Part shown: positions 52,144 to 61,315 of the stretch, in pieces
Layout: every line of letters starts with the position of its first letter
How positions within the stretch are numbered: the first letter of the stretch is position 1
Assembly (NCBI GenBank): GCA_965276835.1
Contig: OZ255631.1
Span: 1,860,001 to 1,924,000 of the forward strand
Length of the DNA: 64,000 bases
Origin: BOG-932 sp965276835
Lineage (GTDB): Bacteria > Pseudomonadota > Alphaproteobacteria > BOG-932 > Roseiterribacteraceae
Direction: 5' to 3'
Notes under the pieces: model-generated
What the model was told of the DNA's origin: nothing
What the model saw: only the letters and a program-made list of their open reading frames with translations
Databases searched by the model: none
Translations under genes and position numbers: made by a program

Positions 52144-53175
52144 ATGGGTATCGGACAACAATCTCTGCATATGCCGCGTGTCGCCATCATCGGCGCGACT
52201 GGAGCCGTCGGCATCGAGCTTATTCGCTGCCTTGAGCAGCGCGATTTTCCGCTGACGTCGCTGCGTCTGTTCGGCTCAGCCCGCTCCGCCGGCCGCGCCC
52301 TGCCCTTCCGCGGGTCTGATATCCGCGTCGAGGAACTGACCGAGGACAATTTCCGCGATATCGACCTGGCGTTGTTTTCCGCCGGCAGCGATATCTCCAA
52401 ACACTTCGGTCCGCTCGCCGTGTCGCGCGGCGCGGTCGTGGTGGACAACTCCTCGGCGTTCCGAATGGACCCGTCCATTCCGCTGGTCGTTCCCGAGATC
52501 AACGCGTCGGCGCTTAAAGGCCATCCGGGCATCATCGCGAACCCGAACTGCGCGGCGATCATCTCGATCACGCCGCTGTGGCCCATTCACCGCGTGAACC
52601 CGCTCCGCCGCCTGATCGTCGCCACCTACCAGGCCGCCTCGGGCGCGGGCGCGGCGGCGATGGAGGAATTACGGCTGTCGACGCAGGCTTTTCTGAACGG
52701 CGAGTCTTATACGCCCACCGTTCTGCCCCACCCCTATGCATTCAACCTGTTCAGCCACAACACCGCCATCGACCCGGAAACCGGCTATAACGGCGAGGAG
52801 TCGAAGGTCATTGCCGAAACGCGGAAAATCTTCGGCGAACCCGATCTGCCGGTCTCGGCAACCTGCGTCCGTGTCCCGGTTCTGCGGGCGCACAGCGTTG
52901 CGATCACCGCGGAATTCAGCCATCCGATCACGCCGGGCGATGTCCGGCGAATTCTAGCCGATGCGCCCGGTGTACGCCTGGTCGACGATGCCGCCGGAAA
53001 TCACTTTCCGATGCCCAACGAGGCCGAAGGGCAGGACGACATCCTGGTCGGCCGGATAAGGCAGGACATGAGCGACCCGAGCGGCCGTTCCATCGCCTTG
53101 TTCGTCGCTGGCGATCAACTCTTAAAGGGCGCGGCGTTGAACGCGGTGCAGATCGCCGAATTGCTGTTGAACTAA
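52144..53175 (+). CDS. asd: Aspartate-semialdehyde dehydrogenase
   Basis: 343 aa. Reduces aspartyl phosphate to the semialdehyde, the branch compound for Lys, Met, Thr and diaminopimelate. NADP loop VAIIGATGAVGIELIRCL, catalytic Cys136 in IIANPNCAAI, and the TYQAASGAGAAAMEEL substrate segment; the late RVPVLRAHSVAI strand carries the Arg-His pair. AGGAG lies 8 nt before ATG 52144. Preceded by a Thr/Lys leader peptide and terminator, suggesting attenuation. Confidence 0.97.
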   Translation: MGIGQQSLHMPRVAIIGATGAVGIELIRCLEQRDFPLTSLRLFGSARSAGRALPFRGSDIRVEELTEDNFRDIDLALFSAGSDISKHFGPLAVSRGAVVVDNSSAFRMDPSIPLVVPEINASALKGHPGIIANPNCAAIISITPLWPIHRVNPLRRLIVATYQAASGAGAAAMEELRLSTQAFLNGESYTPTVLPHPYAFNLFSHNTAIDPETGYNGEESKVIAETRKIFGEPDLPVSATCVRVPVLRAHSVAITAEFSHPITPGDVRRILADAPGVRLVDDAAGNHFPMPNEAEGQDDILVGRIRQDMSDPSGRSIALFVAGDQLLKGAALNAVQIAELLLN

Positions 53176-53272
53176 GACAAGGTGACCGGCGGGCCGGCGG
53201 TTACGCCCCGGTCCGCCGGAAAAACCCGTCTCCGCCGTTTTCTTCCGAGAGAATCCTGCCTAGACTCCAGTC

Positions 53273-54592
53273 ATGACAAACGCACCCCAGGTCGATATCA
53301 GCCTGCTGAACCACGCCTCGTTGCTGATCGAGGCAGGAAATATCAGGCTCCTGACGGATCCATGGTATTCCGGGACCGCCTTCGAGGATGGCTGGGGGCT
53401 GCGTTACGACAATCCGGCGGCCCTGGATGCGGCCGCAACCGCCACACATCTGTGGGTTTCCCATTTCCACGAAGATCACCTGCACGCGCCGAGCCTGCGC
53501 GCGTTGGCGGAACGCAACCCCGACATCATCTTCCTGGCGAACCAATCTTATAATTTCGATATGACCGGCGCCGCGCGGCGCCTGGGCTTCAGGACCGTCG
53601 TCACCTTTCCCGAACGCAGCGCATTGACTCTGGATACTGGGATATCAGTGACGCGATACCCCACCACAGGCATCGACAATATGCTGCTGATGCGGGGGCC
53701 GGGCTGGTCGCTGTTGAATTTCAACGACTGCGTCATTTCGGATCTGGCGGCACGGCGGCTGGCGAAGATCATCGGACCGGTCGACCTGTTCGCCACCAAC
53801 TTCAACCATGCCGGCAAGCTGCTGCGGCGAAACCCAATCGAGGACGATGCGGTCAAGCGCATCCTCATCGATAATTTCCACCGCACCTATGAGCCGTTTG
53901 CGCCCAAATTCGTCATCCCCTTCGCCTCCCATCACTATTACCGGGCACCCGAGAGCATTCATCAGAACGGTTCGATGCTGACGGTCGAGGAACTCACGGA
54001 CGGCCAGAGCACGGTCATTCCGCTGCCGGTCGGCGGACATATTACATATGTGGTCCATGACAGCCTCGTTCACATGGGACTGCCGGAACCGGTCACGCGC
54101 GCACGGCGAACCATAATCGAGCGGCCGGAAAGCGTTCCATACGAGGAGCTTGAAGCCGCGGTCGCCGCGTATCAAAAAAAGATCCGGCATGGCTTCGGGC
54201 TGTTGGCATGGCTGTTACCGACCCTGCGTATTCGCATTCGCGACCTCGATCGCAATGCGACGCTGCATCTCGGGCGTGGCCTGGTGCCGGACAATTCCGG
54301 GAAGATTCCCGATATCGCGTGCCATAGCAGCGTCTTTTACAACTGGATGACAAAGACCTACGGCACCGACGCCTTCGCGGTCGGCGCACATTTCACGATC
54401 CAATCCAAGCGTAAGAGAAGACTGATCCTTTATATCGCCACGGGCCTGCTGACCGAGAACAAGCTGGATCCACGGTCGCTGCTGTCGATGCTGGCGTCGA
54501 AGGGCGGGCTGAAATTCCTGTCGAACCGCCGCGAGGAAATCCTAGGGATTCTCGTGTCCCGCAAGGTCTATCCCGACTACCATAAGGATTAG
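53273..54592 (+). CDS. MBL-fold metallohydrolase (CMAH/UlaG-like)
   Basis: 439 aa. N-terminal metallo-beta-lactamase fold: NHASLLIEAGNIRLLTDPWYSG, then the dinuclear site HxHxDH in VSHFHEDHLH (His64, His66, Asp68, His69) and a later IPFASHHYYR. The DPWYSGTAFEDGWGL segment reminds me of the lactamase domain of CMP-sialic-acid-hydroxylase-like proteins, but the Rieske part is absent. The C-terminal 150 residues (RIRIRDLDRNATLHLGRGL...) form an extra domain of unknown function. Substrate unknown. Confidence 0.82.
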   Translation: MTNAPQVDISLLNHASLLIEAGNIRLLTDPWYSGTAFEDGWGLRYDNPAALDAAATATHLWVSHFHEDHLHAPSLRALAERNPDIIFLANQSYNFDMTGAARRLGFRTVVTFPERSALTLDTGISVTRYPTTGIDNMLLMRGPGWSLLNFNDCVISDLAARRLAKIIGPVDLFATNFNHAGKLLRRNPIEDDAVKRILIDNFHRTYEPFAPKFVIPFASHHYYRAPESIHQNGSMLTVEELTDGQSTVIPLPVGGHITYVVHDSLVHMGLPEPVTRARRTIIERPESVPYEELEAAVAAYQKKIRHGFGLLAWLLPTLRIRIRDLDRNATLHLGRGLVPDNSGKIPDIACHSSVFYNWMTKTYGTDAFAVGAHFTIQSKRKRRLILYIATGLLTENKLDPRSLLSMLASKGGLKFLSNRREEILGILVSRKVYPDYHKD

Positions 54593-54668
54593 GGTTGAAA
54601 CCCTTCGCTGCTCCCCGTGCGTTGCCGCTATGCTGGCCGCTTCACACCGATCCTCTCGCCGTTGCGCT

Positions 54669-55472
54669 TCAAGTCTCTTCAGCCAAGGGTTCGTAGAAAG
54701 CGGCGTCGAAGCCGGCTTCCAGACGAGCCGCATGGTTGAACGGTCGCTTCAACGGAGCGCGATAATGGCAGCGCACCAGATCGTGCCATTCCGTGATTGG
54801 CGTATGGCCGCGCTGGCGGCAGACCTGTTCGAACCAGCGTCGGCCAACTTCCACATGGCCGATCTCGTCGCGATAGACGATGCGCAAGACATCGGCGCTT
54901 GCGCGGTCGCCTGCCCGGGAAAGGCTCTCGATCATCGGCAGGGTAACATCCAGCCCCCTTGCTTCCATCACCATCGGCACGACCGCGAGGCGTGCCAACA
55001 AATCGTGCGCAGTCGCCTCCGCCTTCTGCCACAGCCCGTCATGAGCCGGAAGGTCGCCGTAGGCGCCGCCATATTCAGCGAGCCGCGCCGAAAGCAGGTG
55101 ATGATGCAGAGTTTCTTCATCGGCGACGCGCACCCAATCATCGTAAAAACCGGGTCCAGGCGATGGGAAACGGGCAATCAGGTCCCACGCAAGGTCAATG
55201 GCATTGAGCTCGATATGAGCAAGTGCGTGGAGCAATGCGACCCGGCTTGCTTGGGCGCCGGCCTTCCGCCGCCGCGGCATCTCACGTGGCGGCAACAACA
55301 CAGGACGATCAAGCCGGGCCGGCCGGTCCGGCGGCATTATCCGGTCACCGACCGGTAGGGTGCCGGATCGCCAAGCCGCGGCAACGGCGTGGCTGAGCGC
55401 GATTTTCCCGGCAGGATCAGCACAGTGAAGGATGCGGACAGCGCCCTCGATCAGGCTTCCAGGCGCCATCAT
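54669..55472 (-). CDS. DUF455 ferritin-like protein
   Basis: About 267 aa from the ATG at 55472; the frame opens earlier at 55547. Predicted four-helix ferritin-like bundle with possible di-metal ligands: ALLHALAHIELNAIDLAWD, RVADEETLHHHLLSARL, VPMVMEARGLDVTLP, and YRDEIGHVEVGRRWF. Spacing of the E...ExxH pairs suits a di-iron site; the reaction is unknown. Same strand as holC and pepA but separated by over 100 nt. Confidence 0.85.
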   Translation of the reverse strand: MMAPGSLIEGAVRILHCADPAGKIALSHAVAAAWRSGTLPVGDRIMPPDRPARLDRPVLLPPREMPRRRKAGAQASRVALLHALAHIELNAIDLAWDLIARFPSPGPGFYDDWVRVADEETLHHHLLSARLAEYGGAYGDLPAHDGLWQKAEATAHDLLARLAVVPMVMEARGLDVTLPMIESLSRAGDRASADVLRIVYRDEIGHVEVGRRWFEQVCRQRGHTPITEWHDLVRCHYRAPLKRPFNHAARLEAGFDAAFYEPLAEET

Positions 55473-55595
55473 TCGGTTCCGTTGAGTACATAGTCGCCCG
55501 AACGGCTGTAGGCGCGCGTTAAGCTCAATTTCCAAGATACCCCGCATACGGGTTCATTTGATCGCAATCTGCTCTAGCAACGATCGGCTGGCCCG

Positions 55596-56045
55596 TTAGC
55601 CGGCGCGCTTTTCCCAGCCGCCGCGTTCGGTCTGCTGCCAATAGGTCAACGCATGTCCTGCCGCTTTGTAGGCTGCCCAACGTTGCCGCGCGGCGTCCAC
55701 GGCGCCATCGTCCAGCCCGTCGAACATCTCGCAGCACAACACATAGGGCGCGGGGTCGGCGGCCGCGCCATCCACCAGGATCAATAGATCCGCGCCGTTA
55801 GGGCATTCCTCCGCCGCCGTCAGCCAGATCGGCTGGTCCGGCGCGGACGAGGCCGGGCCGGCGGCGTGCGCCATGAAAGTTTCAGGGCGGTAAGTCCACA
55901 GGAGTGCGTCCAGCATCTTCACCCGCTCGGCCGAGCCGGCCTGAACGACGATGCGGTGTCCACGTTCCCGCGCCTTCTCAAGCAACCCCGGAAGCGCATC
56001 TTCCAGGCGTTGCTTCTGTAGGTGATAGAAGCGGATTTCGGTCAT
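55596..56045 (-). CDS. holC: DNA polymerase III chi subunit
   Basis: 149 aa. Links the clamp loader to SSB. Pattern EIRFYHLQKQRLEDALPGLLEKARERGHRIVVQAG, LDALLWTYRPETFMAHA, DQPIWLTAAEECPNGADLLILVDG and DGLDDGAVDAARQRWAAYKAAGH is the HolC fold in full. It lies 14 nt after pepA; the pepA-holC pair is conserved across proteobacteria. Confidence 0.95.
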   Translation of the reverse strand: MTEIRFYHLQKQRLEDALPGLLEKARERGHRIVVQAGSAERVKMLDALLWTYRPETFMAHAAGPASSAPDQPIWLTAAEECPNGADLLILVDGAAADPAPYVLCCEMFDGLDDGAVDAARQRWAAYKAAGHALTYWQQTERGGWEKRAG

Positions 56046-56059
56046 CCGCGCCGGTCCAC

Positions 56060-57556
56060 TCAGCGTTCGAAGTTGTCGGCGACGAAGCGATCCAACAGGC
56101 GAACGCCGAACGCCGTCGCGCCCTTGGGCACCGTGGCCTTGTCCTTCTTCGACCAGGCAACGCCGGCGATGTCGAGATGAGCCCAGCGCGCATCCTTGAC
56201 AAAGCGCTTGAGGAACGTCGCGCCAATCGTGCTGCCCGCGCCGCGGCCGTCAGAGATGTTCTTCATATCGGCGGCGTCGGTATCGATCTGCTTGTCATAG
56301 GCATCGTCGAGCGGCAGACGCCAGAGTTTCTCCCCGGAGTCGACCCCGGCCGCCAGCAACTGCGTCGCCAGCGTTTCGTCATTGGAGAACAAGCCGGCAA
56401 ATTCATTGCCCAGCGCGATAATCACCGCCCCGGTCAAGGTCGCCAGGTCGATGACGGCCTGCGGCTTGAACCGCTCGATCGTGTACCAAAGCGCGTCGGC
56501 CAGCGCCAGGCGCCCCTCCGCGTCGGTGTTCAGAACCTCGATCGTCTGGCCTGACATCGACTTCACGATATCGCCCGGGCGCTGCGCCTTGCCGTCGGGC
56601 ATGTTTTCGACGAGCGCGACGACACCGACCGCGTTCACCTTGGCTTTGCGCCCCGCCAGGCTGGCAATCAGTCCGGTAACCGCGCCGGCGCCGGCCATGT
56701 CCCACTTCATGTCTTCCATGCCGGGACCGGGTTTCAGCGAGATGCCGCCGGTGTCGAACGTGACGCCCTTGCCGACGAACGCCACCGGCTTTTTGTTCTT
56801 GGCCTTGGGCGCGCCCTGATAGCTCATGACGACGAGTTGCGTTTCGCGTTCACTGCCCTGCCCCACGCCGAGCAATGCGCCCATGCCCAGCTTCGCCAGC
56901 TTCGATTCGCCCAGAATCTCAACCGTGACGCCCAGCGCGGTCAGCTTTTCGCGCGCGCGTTCGGCAAAGCTTTCCGGATACAGGATATTCGCCGGCTCCG
57001 AGACCAGATCGCGCGTGAAGAACACGGCGTCGGCCACTGCTTTCGCGCGGCCGAAGCCGGTGCGCGCGGCATTGGGATGCGGTGTCGCGACCGAGACCTC
57101 GGTCAGCGTCGGTTTGTGGCCCGGCTTCTCAACGGTCCGGTACTTGTCGAACCGGTAGGAGCGAAGCTGCAGCCCCAGCGCAAGGTCGGCGCCGAAATTG
57201 AGACCGGCGGGCATGTCTTCGAAGACATCCACAATCACCGTCGCCGACACCGCCTTCAGTGCGGTCAATTGCGCATAGATCGTTCCGCCGGCATTTTCGA
57301 TGGTCGCCGGCTTGATCTTGTCGGCCTTGCCGAAGCCGACCAGCACGACGCGATCGAACCATGCGGGCGCATGGATCGTCAGCGTTTCGTCGGCTTTTCC
57401 GGCGAAGGCCGCCGAGGCGATTGCGCGCGTGAGTTGCCCCCCCGCGGCCTTGTCCGCCGTTTGGCCGAGCGGCCCAAGCCCCCGTTCCTCGAAGACCGCC
57501 AGAACGATCGTGCCGCTGCCCGGCAACGCGGGTTTGACGAAGTTGATCTCCATCAC
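56060..57556 (-). CDS. pepA: Leucyl aminopeptidase
   Basis: 498 aa, M17 family. N-terminal macro-like domain, then the catalytic domain with VAFVGKGVTFDTGGISLKPG, the two-metal site MKWDMAGAGAVTG, the hallmark NTDAEGRLALADAL, and DLATLTGAVIIALGNEFAGLF. Cytosolic hexamer; in E. coli also a DNA-binding factor. Two adjacent ATGs (57556 and 57553) are equally possible. Divergent from lptF, with a 144-nt gap that contains only promoter-type sequence. Confidence 0.97.
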   Translation of the reverse strand: MMEINFVKPALPGSGTIVLAVFEERGLGPLGQTADKAAGGQLTRAIASAAFAGKADETLTIHAPAWFDRVVLVGFGKADKIKPATIENAGGTIYAQLTALKAVSATVIVDVFEDMPAGLNFGADLALGLQLRSYRFDKYRTVEKPGHKPTLTEVSVATPHPNAARTGFGRAKAVADAVFFTRDLVSEPANILYPESFAERAREKLTALGVTVEILGESKLAKLGMGALLGVGQGSERETQLVVMSYQGAPKAKNKKPVAFVGKGVTFDTGGISLKPGPGMEDMKWDMAGAGAVTGLIASLAGRKAKVNAVGVVALVENMPDGKAQRPGDIVKSMSGQTIEVLNTDAEGRLALADALWYTIERFKPQAVIDLATLTGAVIIALGNEFAGLFSNDETLATQLLAAGVDSGEKLWRLPLDDAYDKQIDTDAADMKNISDGRGAGSTIGATFLKRFVKDARWAHLDIAGVAWSKKDKATVPKGATAFGVRLLDRFVADNFER

Positions 57557-57700
57557 ACTACCTCTCCCCTTAAAGCTGAAAATCGGCGGGACGGAAATTG
57601 CCGCAAAATGCCTGTATGCGACAGAACGCTATAGAGGAAAATTTGTCAAAGCCGCTGTTTAAACGCTAAACTGGCGGCAACCCCAACATTCGCCGATCGC

Positions 57701-58858
57701 ATGAATCCCAGCCTGGTCTCTCGCTATCTGTTTCGTAACCTGGCGGTTTCGACGATCATCGCGACAGTGATGGTCAGCCTTGTCGTGTGGTTGATCGAGT
57801 CGTTGAAATTCTTTGAGATGGCGGTCAATGGCGGCGCGCCCCTTGGCCTGTTCCTTTATCTTGTATTGCTGGCGATGCCACCGATCGTTGCGGTCGTCCT
57901 GCCGATCATCTGCGTCGTGGTTATCATCTTCGTCTACAACAAGCTGACGATCGAGAGCGAGCTGATCGTGTTGCGCGCGCTCGGCCTCAGCCAATGGCGT
58001 CTGGCAACGCCGGCCCTTGCGTTGGGGGGTATCGTCGCCGCATCGGTTTTCCTTTTGAACGCCTTCATCGCACCGATGGCGAACGAGCGTTTGAAAACCC
58101 TGCAGGACGTGACGCGGACACAGTTCGCCGGCGCACCGCTGAATGCCGGTGTCTTCAACCCCATCGGCGACAAGATGACGATCTATGTGCATCACCGCGA
58201 AGCCAACGGCGACCTGTCGGGCATCATGATCTATCAGGAACAGTCGAACGGCCGGCCGACGACGACCGTGGCCAAGCGCGGTGTCGTCGTCGACGGCGAC
58301 CATGGGCCGGAGATTGTCGTCTACGGGATCAGCCGCCAGGAGGTCGACCCCGTGACCGGCAGAACGCGAACGACCGAGGCGGAGCGCAGCACGGTCGATC
58401 TGCAGCAGGTTCAGGAAGCGTTGACCGCGCGATGGAAGGAACCGAGCGAACGCACGCTTCCCGAACTGTTCGCAGGTGCGCGCGGCCCTGACGATATCGG
58501 CTTCGAGAATGCTTTCCGCGCCGAACTGCACAGCCGGATCGGCAGCCCGTTCTTTTCGATCGCACTGACCATGGTCGCGCTCTATACGCTGCTGGGCGGC
58601 CACTTCGATCGCCGCGGGCAATCGCGCCGCATCATTCTCAGCGCCGTTGCCGTGCTGCTGATTCAGGGCACATCGATCGGCCTGGCGAACCTGGCGCGGA
58701 ATTTCTGGGGCGCCATTCCCCTGCTCTATTTGGCGGCCATCGTTCCCAGCGCGATGATTCTGGTGCTGTTCGCCCGCGCCAATGACGGCTTTCTGCCCTG
58801 GCGTCCGTGGCTCGGCCGGGTTTTGCCGCCCTGGGCCGTGTTCTGGCAAACGACATGA
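57701..58858 (+). CDS. lptF: LPS export permease LptF
   Basis: 385 aa. One of two membrane subunits of the LptB2FG ABC transporter that lifts LPS out of the inner membrane. Three N-terminal helices (RYLFRNLAVSTIIATVMVSLVVWL; PPIVAVVLPIICVVVIIFVYNKLTIESELIVLRALG), a periplasmic beta-jellyroll, then FFSIALTMVALYTLLGG and two or three C-terminal helices. Overlaps lptG by 4 nt (ATGA). Confidence 0.95.
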   Translation: MNPSLVSRYLFRNLAVSTIIATVMVSLVVWLIESLKFFEMAVNGGAPLGLFLYLVLLAMPPIVAVVLPIICVVVIIFVYNKLTIESELIVLRALGLSQWRLATPALALGGIVAASVFLLNAFIAPMANERLKTLQDVTRTQFAGAPLNAGVFNPIGDKMTIYVHHREANGDLSGIMIYQEQSNGRPTTTVAKRGVVVDGDHGPEIVVYGISRQEVDPVTGRTRTTEAERSTVDLQQVQEALTARWKEPSERTLPELFAGARGPDDIGFENAFRAELHSRIGSPFFSIALTMVALYTLLGGHFDRRGQSRRIILSAVAVLLIQGTSIGLANLARNFWGAIPLLYLAAIVPSAMILVLFARANDGFLPWRPWLGRVLPPWAVFWQTT

Positions 58859-59958
58859 ACGCTTCCCTGACGCTTCTGAAATATTTGGGCAAACAGTATT
58901 TCGCCAGTTTCCTGATCTTCATCGGTGTCCTGCTGATGGTGATCTATCTTGTCGATACGTTGGAATTGATCAGGCGGGCGGCCAGCCACCCGGAGGTTAC
59001 CTTCGGGCAGATCGCCAAGATGTCGTTCTTCCAGCTGCCGGATGTCGGGCAACAATTGTTTCAGTTCGCCGTCCTGTTCGGCGCGTTGTTCACCTTCTGG
59101 CGCCTGACCCGTAGCAGCGAACTGGTTGTTTTGCGCGCCGTGGGGATATCGGCCTGGGAATTCCTGCTGCCGGCGGTGCTGGTGGCGGCGACGATCGGCG
59201 TGGTCAAGGTGACGGTCATCAACCCGATCGGCTCCGTCTTCAGCGCCCGCTTCGAGCAAATGGACAACACGCTGCTGCGCGGCAAATCCAGCACGATCGA
59301 CCTGTCGGCCGGCGGCCTGTGGCTGCGGCAGAGCGCGGCAGATTCCTATACGATCATTCACGCGCGGAACGTCGATTCCACGACCTGGAAGCTTAAAGAC
59401 GTCTCTATTTATTTCCTGAACAATGCCGATGACCTGACCGGGCGGCTCGATGCCAGCGACGCGTCGCTTGTCGGCGATAACTGGGTGGTGAACGACGGCA
59501 AGTTCAACCGGCCCGACCATCCTGACGAACCGGCGAGCCCGGTGCCGACGATGTCGATCCCGACAGACATGACGCCATCCAAGATCCAAGAAATCTTTGA
59601 ATCCCCGAAGAGCCACTCGTTCTGGACCATCCTGCATTACATCCGGACCATGGAAGCGACCGGCATTTCCGCTGTTCGGTTGCGGCTTCAATATATGGGG
59701 CTGTTGGCCGATCCGTTCCTCTATAGCGGGCTGGTCCTGATCGCCGCAGCCGCCGGGTTGCGGCAAACCCGCCGCGGTGGAACGCTTTATGTGATTGCGA
59801 CGGGCATCATTGCCGCATTTGCGCTATTTTTCCTCGGTAATGTGGTTCGGGCGCTGGGGGAATCGGAAACGATCCCCGTGGCGCTCGCCGCCTGGACGCC
59901 CGCAGGCCTTAGTCTTCTTGGCGGCGTCGGCGCATTGCTGTACCTGGAAGATGGCTGA
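58855..59958 (+). CDS. lptG: LPS export permease LptG
   Basis: 367 aa. Partner of LptF. N-terminal LLKYLGKQYFASFLIFIGVLLMVIYLVDTLELIRR, then LFTFWRLTRSSELVVLRAVGISAWEFLLPA, periplasmic jellyroll domain, and C-terminal helices ending WTPAGLSLLGGVGALLYLEDG. The start at 58855 uses the ATGA overlap with lptF rather than the earlier in-frame ATG at 58807. The next gene is surA directly, with no lptD between. Confidence 0.95.
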   Translation: MNASLTLLKYLGKQYFASFLIFIGVLLMVIYLVDTLELIRRAASHPEVTFGQIAKMSFFQLPDVGQQLFQFAVLFGALFTFWRLTRSSELVVLRAVGISAWEFLLPAVLVAATIGVVKVTVINPIGSVFSARFEQMDNTLLRGKSSTIDLSAGGLWLRQSAADSYTIIHARNVDSTTWKLKDVSIYFLNNADDLTGRLDASDASLVGDNWVVNDGKFNRPDHPDEPASPVPTMSIPTDMTPSKIQEIFESPKSHSFWTILHYIRTMEATGISAVRLRLQYMGLLADPFLYSGLVLIAAAAGLRQTRRGGTLYVIATGIIAAFALFFLGNVVRALGESETIPVALAAWTPAGLSLLGGVGALLYLEDG

Positions 59959-59992
59959 CGCGCGTTCACGCGCATTTTTAGAACAGAGTGAC

Positions 59993-61291
59993 ATGACCGA
60001 CCTTCGCCCGATGCTGTTCCGTACTGCGATTTGCGCAGTCTTAGCCTCCTTCGCCCTGGCCTTGCCGTCGGCGCGCACCCACGCGGCGGAGCCGGAAGAG
60101 TCCATCGTCGCCGTCGTTAACGACGAAGCGATTTCCGAAGGCGACCTCAACGCCCGGGTCAAGTTGGCGATGTTGGCCGGTAACTATCCGGACAATCCCG
60201 AAGTCAAGGAAAAGGTCCAGGCGCAGGTCCTGCGCTCGCTGATCGACGACCAGCTGCGTATCCAGGAAGCCAGGCGGCTGAAGCTGAATGTCGATCATGA
60301 AGAGGTCGTAAACGAACTCAAGGCGACGGCGGAGCAAAACCACCAGACGCTCGATCAACTGAAGGCCCTGCTTGCCAAGCAGAACATCCCTTTCTCCGCA
60401 CTCGAAAAACAGACCTTGGCGCAGGTGTCCTGGCGGAAGGTCATCCAGAAAGAGATTCGCAAGCGCGTGGAAGTGACGGATGCGGAGATCGATTCCGCCT
60501 ATTCGAAACTGATATCGAGCGTCGGCAAGAAACAATATCTGGTTGCCGAGATATTCCTGCCGGTCGATGCCCCGAGCGACGATGCGCGGGTCAAGGCGTT
60601 CGCGGAAAATCTGGAGGACCAGATTCACCAAGGCTCCAATTTCGCGAAACTGGCGCAGCAGTTCAGTCAGGCCGCCGGCGCGGCCCAGGGTGGCGATCTT
60701 GGCGCGGTGCAGGACGGCGAGCTGCCGGACGAATTGGACCAGAAGCTGAAAACCATGGCCCCGGGCACCATCAGCGATCCGGTGCGGACCCAGGCCGGCT
60801 ATCACATCCTGTTCCTGCGTGCGAAGGGCGACTCCCTGCAAGGCGACCCGAACGAAGCGGAAGTCCATCTGAAGAACGTGCTGATCCCGTTCACCCACGC
60901 GCCCAAGAAAGAAGACCTGCCGCAACTGATCGCCGATGCCACGAAGGTTGGGGAATCGCTGCCGAACTGCGCCGCGGTTGACGCCAAAGGCAAGCGCGAC
61001 GGCTTGGGCGGAGACCTTGGACCGCCCGGTCAGATGGTCAAGGTTGCCTCGTTGCCGCGTGGCATCGCGGCCGTCGTCGGTCCCCTGCAGGTCAATCAGA
61101 TGAGCCAGCCGATACCGACAAATGACGGCATGATGCTGTTCATGGTGTGCGCACGGAAGGATGCGCCCAAGCGTCAGCCGCCCACCAGGGAGCAGGTCGG
61201 CAACCAGCTTTATCTCGAACGCCTGGATATGCAGCAGCAGCGATATTTGAGCGACCTTCGGTCGTCTGGCTTTGTCGACGTCAGAGTCTGA
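59993..61291 (+). CDS. surA: SurA-like periplasmic peptidyl-prolyl isomerase chaperone
   Basis: 432 aa from ATG 59993. Signal peptide (FRTAICAVLASFALALPSARTHA), SurA N-terminal chaperone domain (IVAVVNDEAISEGDLNARVKLAM; VLRSLIDDQLRIQEARRLKL), one parvulin domain (VAEIFLPVDAPSDDARVKAFAE; AAQGGDLGAVQDGELPDELD; TQAGYHILFLRAKG), and a C-terminal degenerate second parvulin-like region. Helps fold outer-membrane proteins. An in-frame ATG at 59951 overlapping lptG is possible. Followed by pdxA and rsmA as in many proteobacteria. Confidence 0.93.
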   Translation: MTDLRPMLFRTAICAVLASFALALPSARTHAAEPEESIVAVVNDEAISEGDLNARVKLAMLAGNYPDNPEVKEKVQAQVLRSLIDDQLRIQEARRLKLNVDHEEVVNELKATAEQNHQTLDQLKALLAKQNIPFSALEKQTLAQVSWRKVIQKEIRKRVEVTDAEIDSAYSKLISSVGKKQYLVAEIFLPVDAPSDDARVKAFAENLEDQIHQGSNFAKLAQQFSQAAGAAQGGDLGAVQDGELPDELDQKLKTMAPGTISDPVRTQAGYHILFLRAKGDSLQGDPNEAEVHLKNVLIPFTHAPKKEDLPQLIADATKVGESLPNCAAVDAKGKRDGLGGDLGPPGQMVKVASLPRGIAAVVGPLQVNQMSQPIPTNDGMMLFMVCARKDAPKRQPPTREQVGNQLYLERLDMQQQRYLSDLRSSGFVDVRV

Positions 61292-61315
61292 TACGGGTCG
61301 TTTTCGCCGGATAAC

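Noticed and set aside
57659..58849. 396-codon minus-strand frame opposite lptF
   Set aside because: Antisense shadow; composition is Arg/Gln/Asp-rich with no domain.
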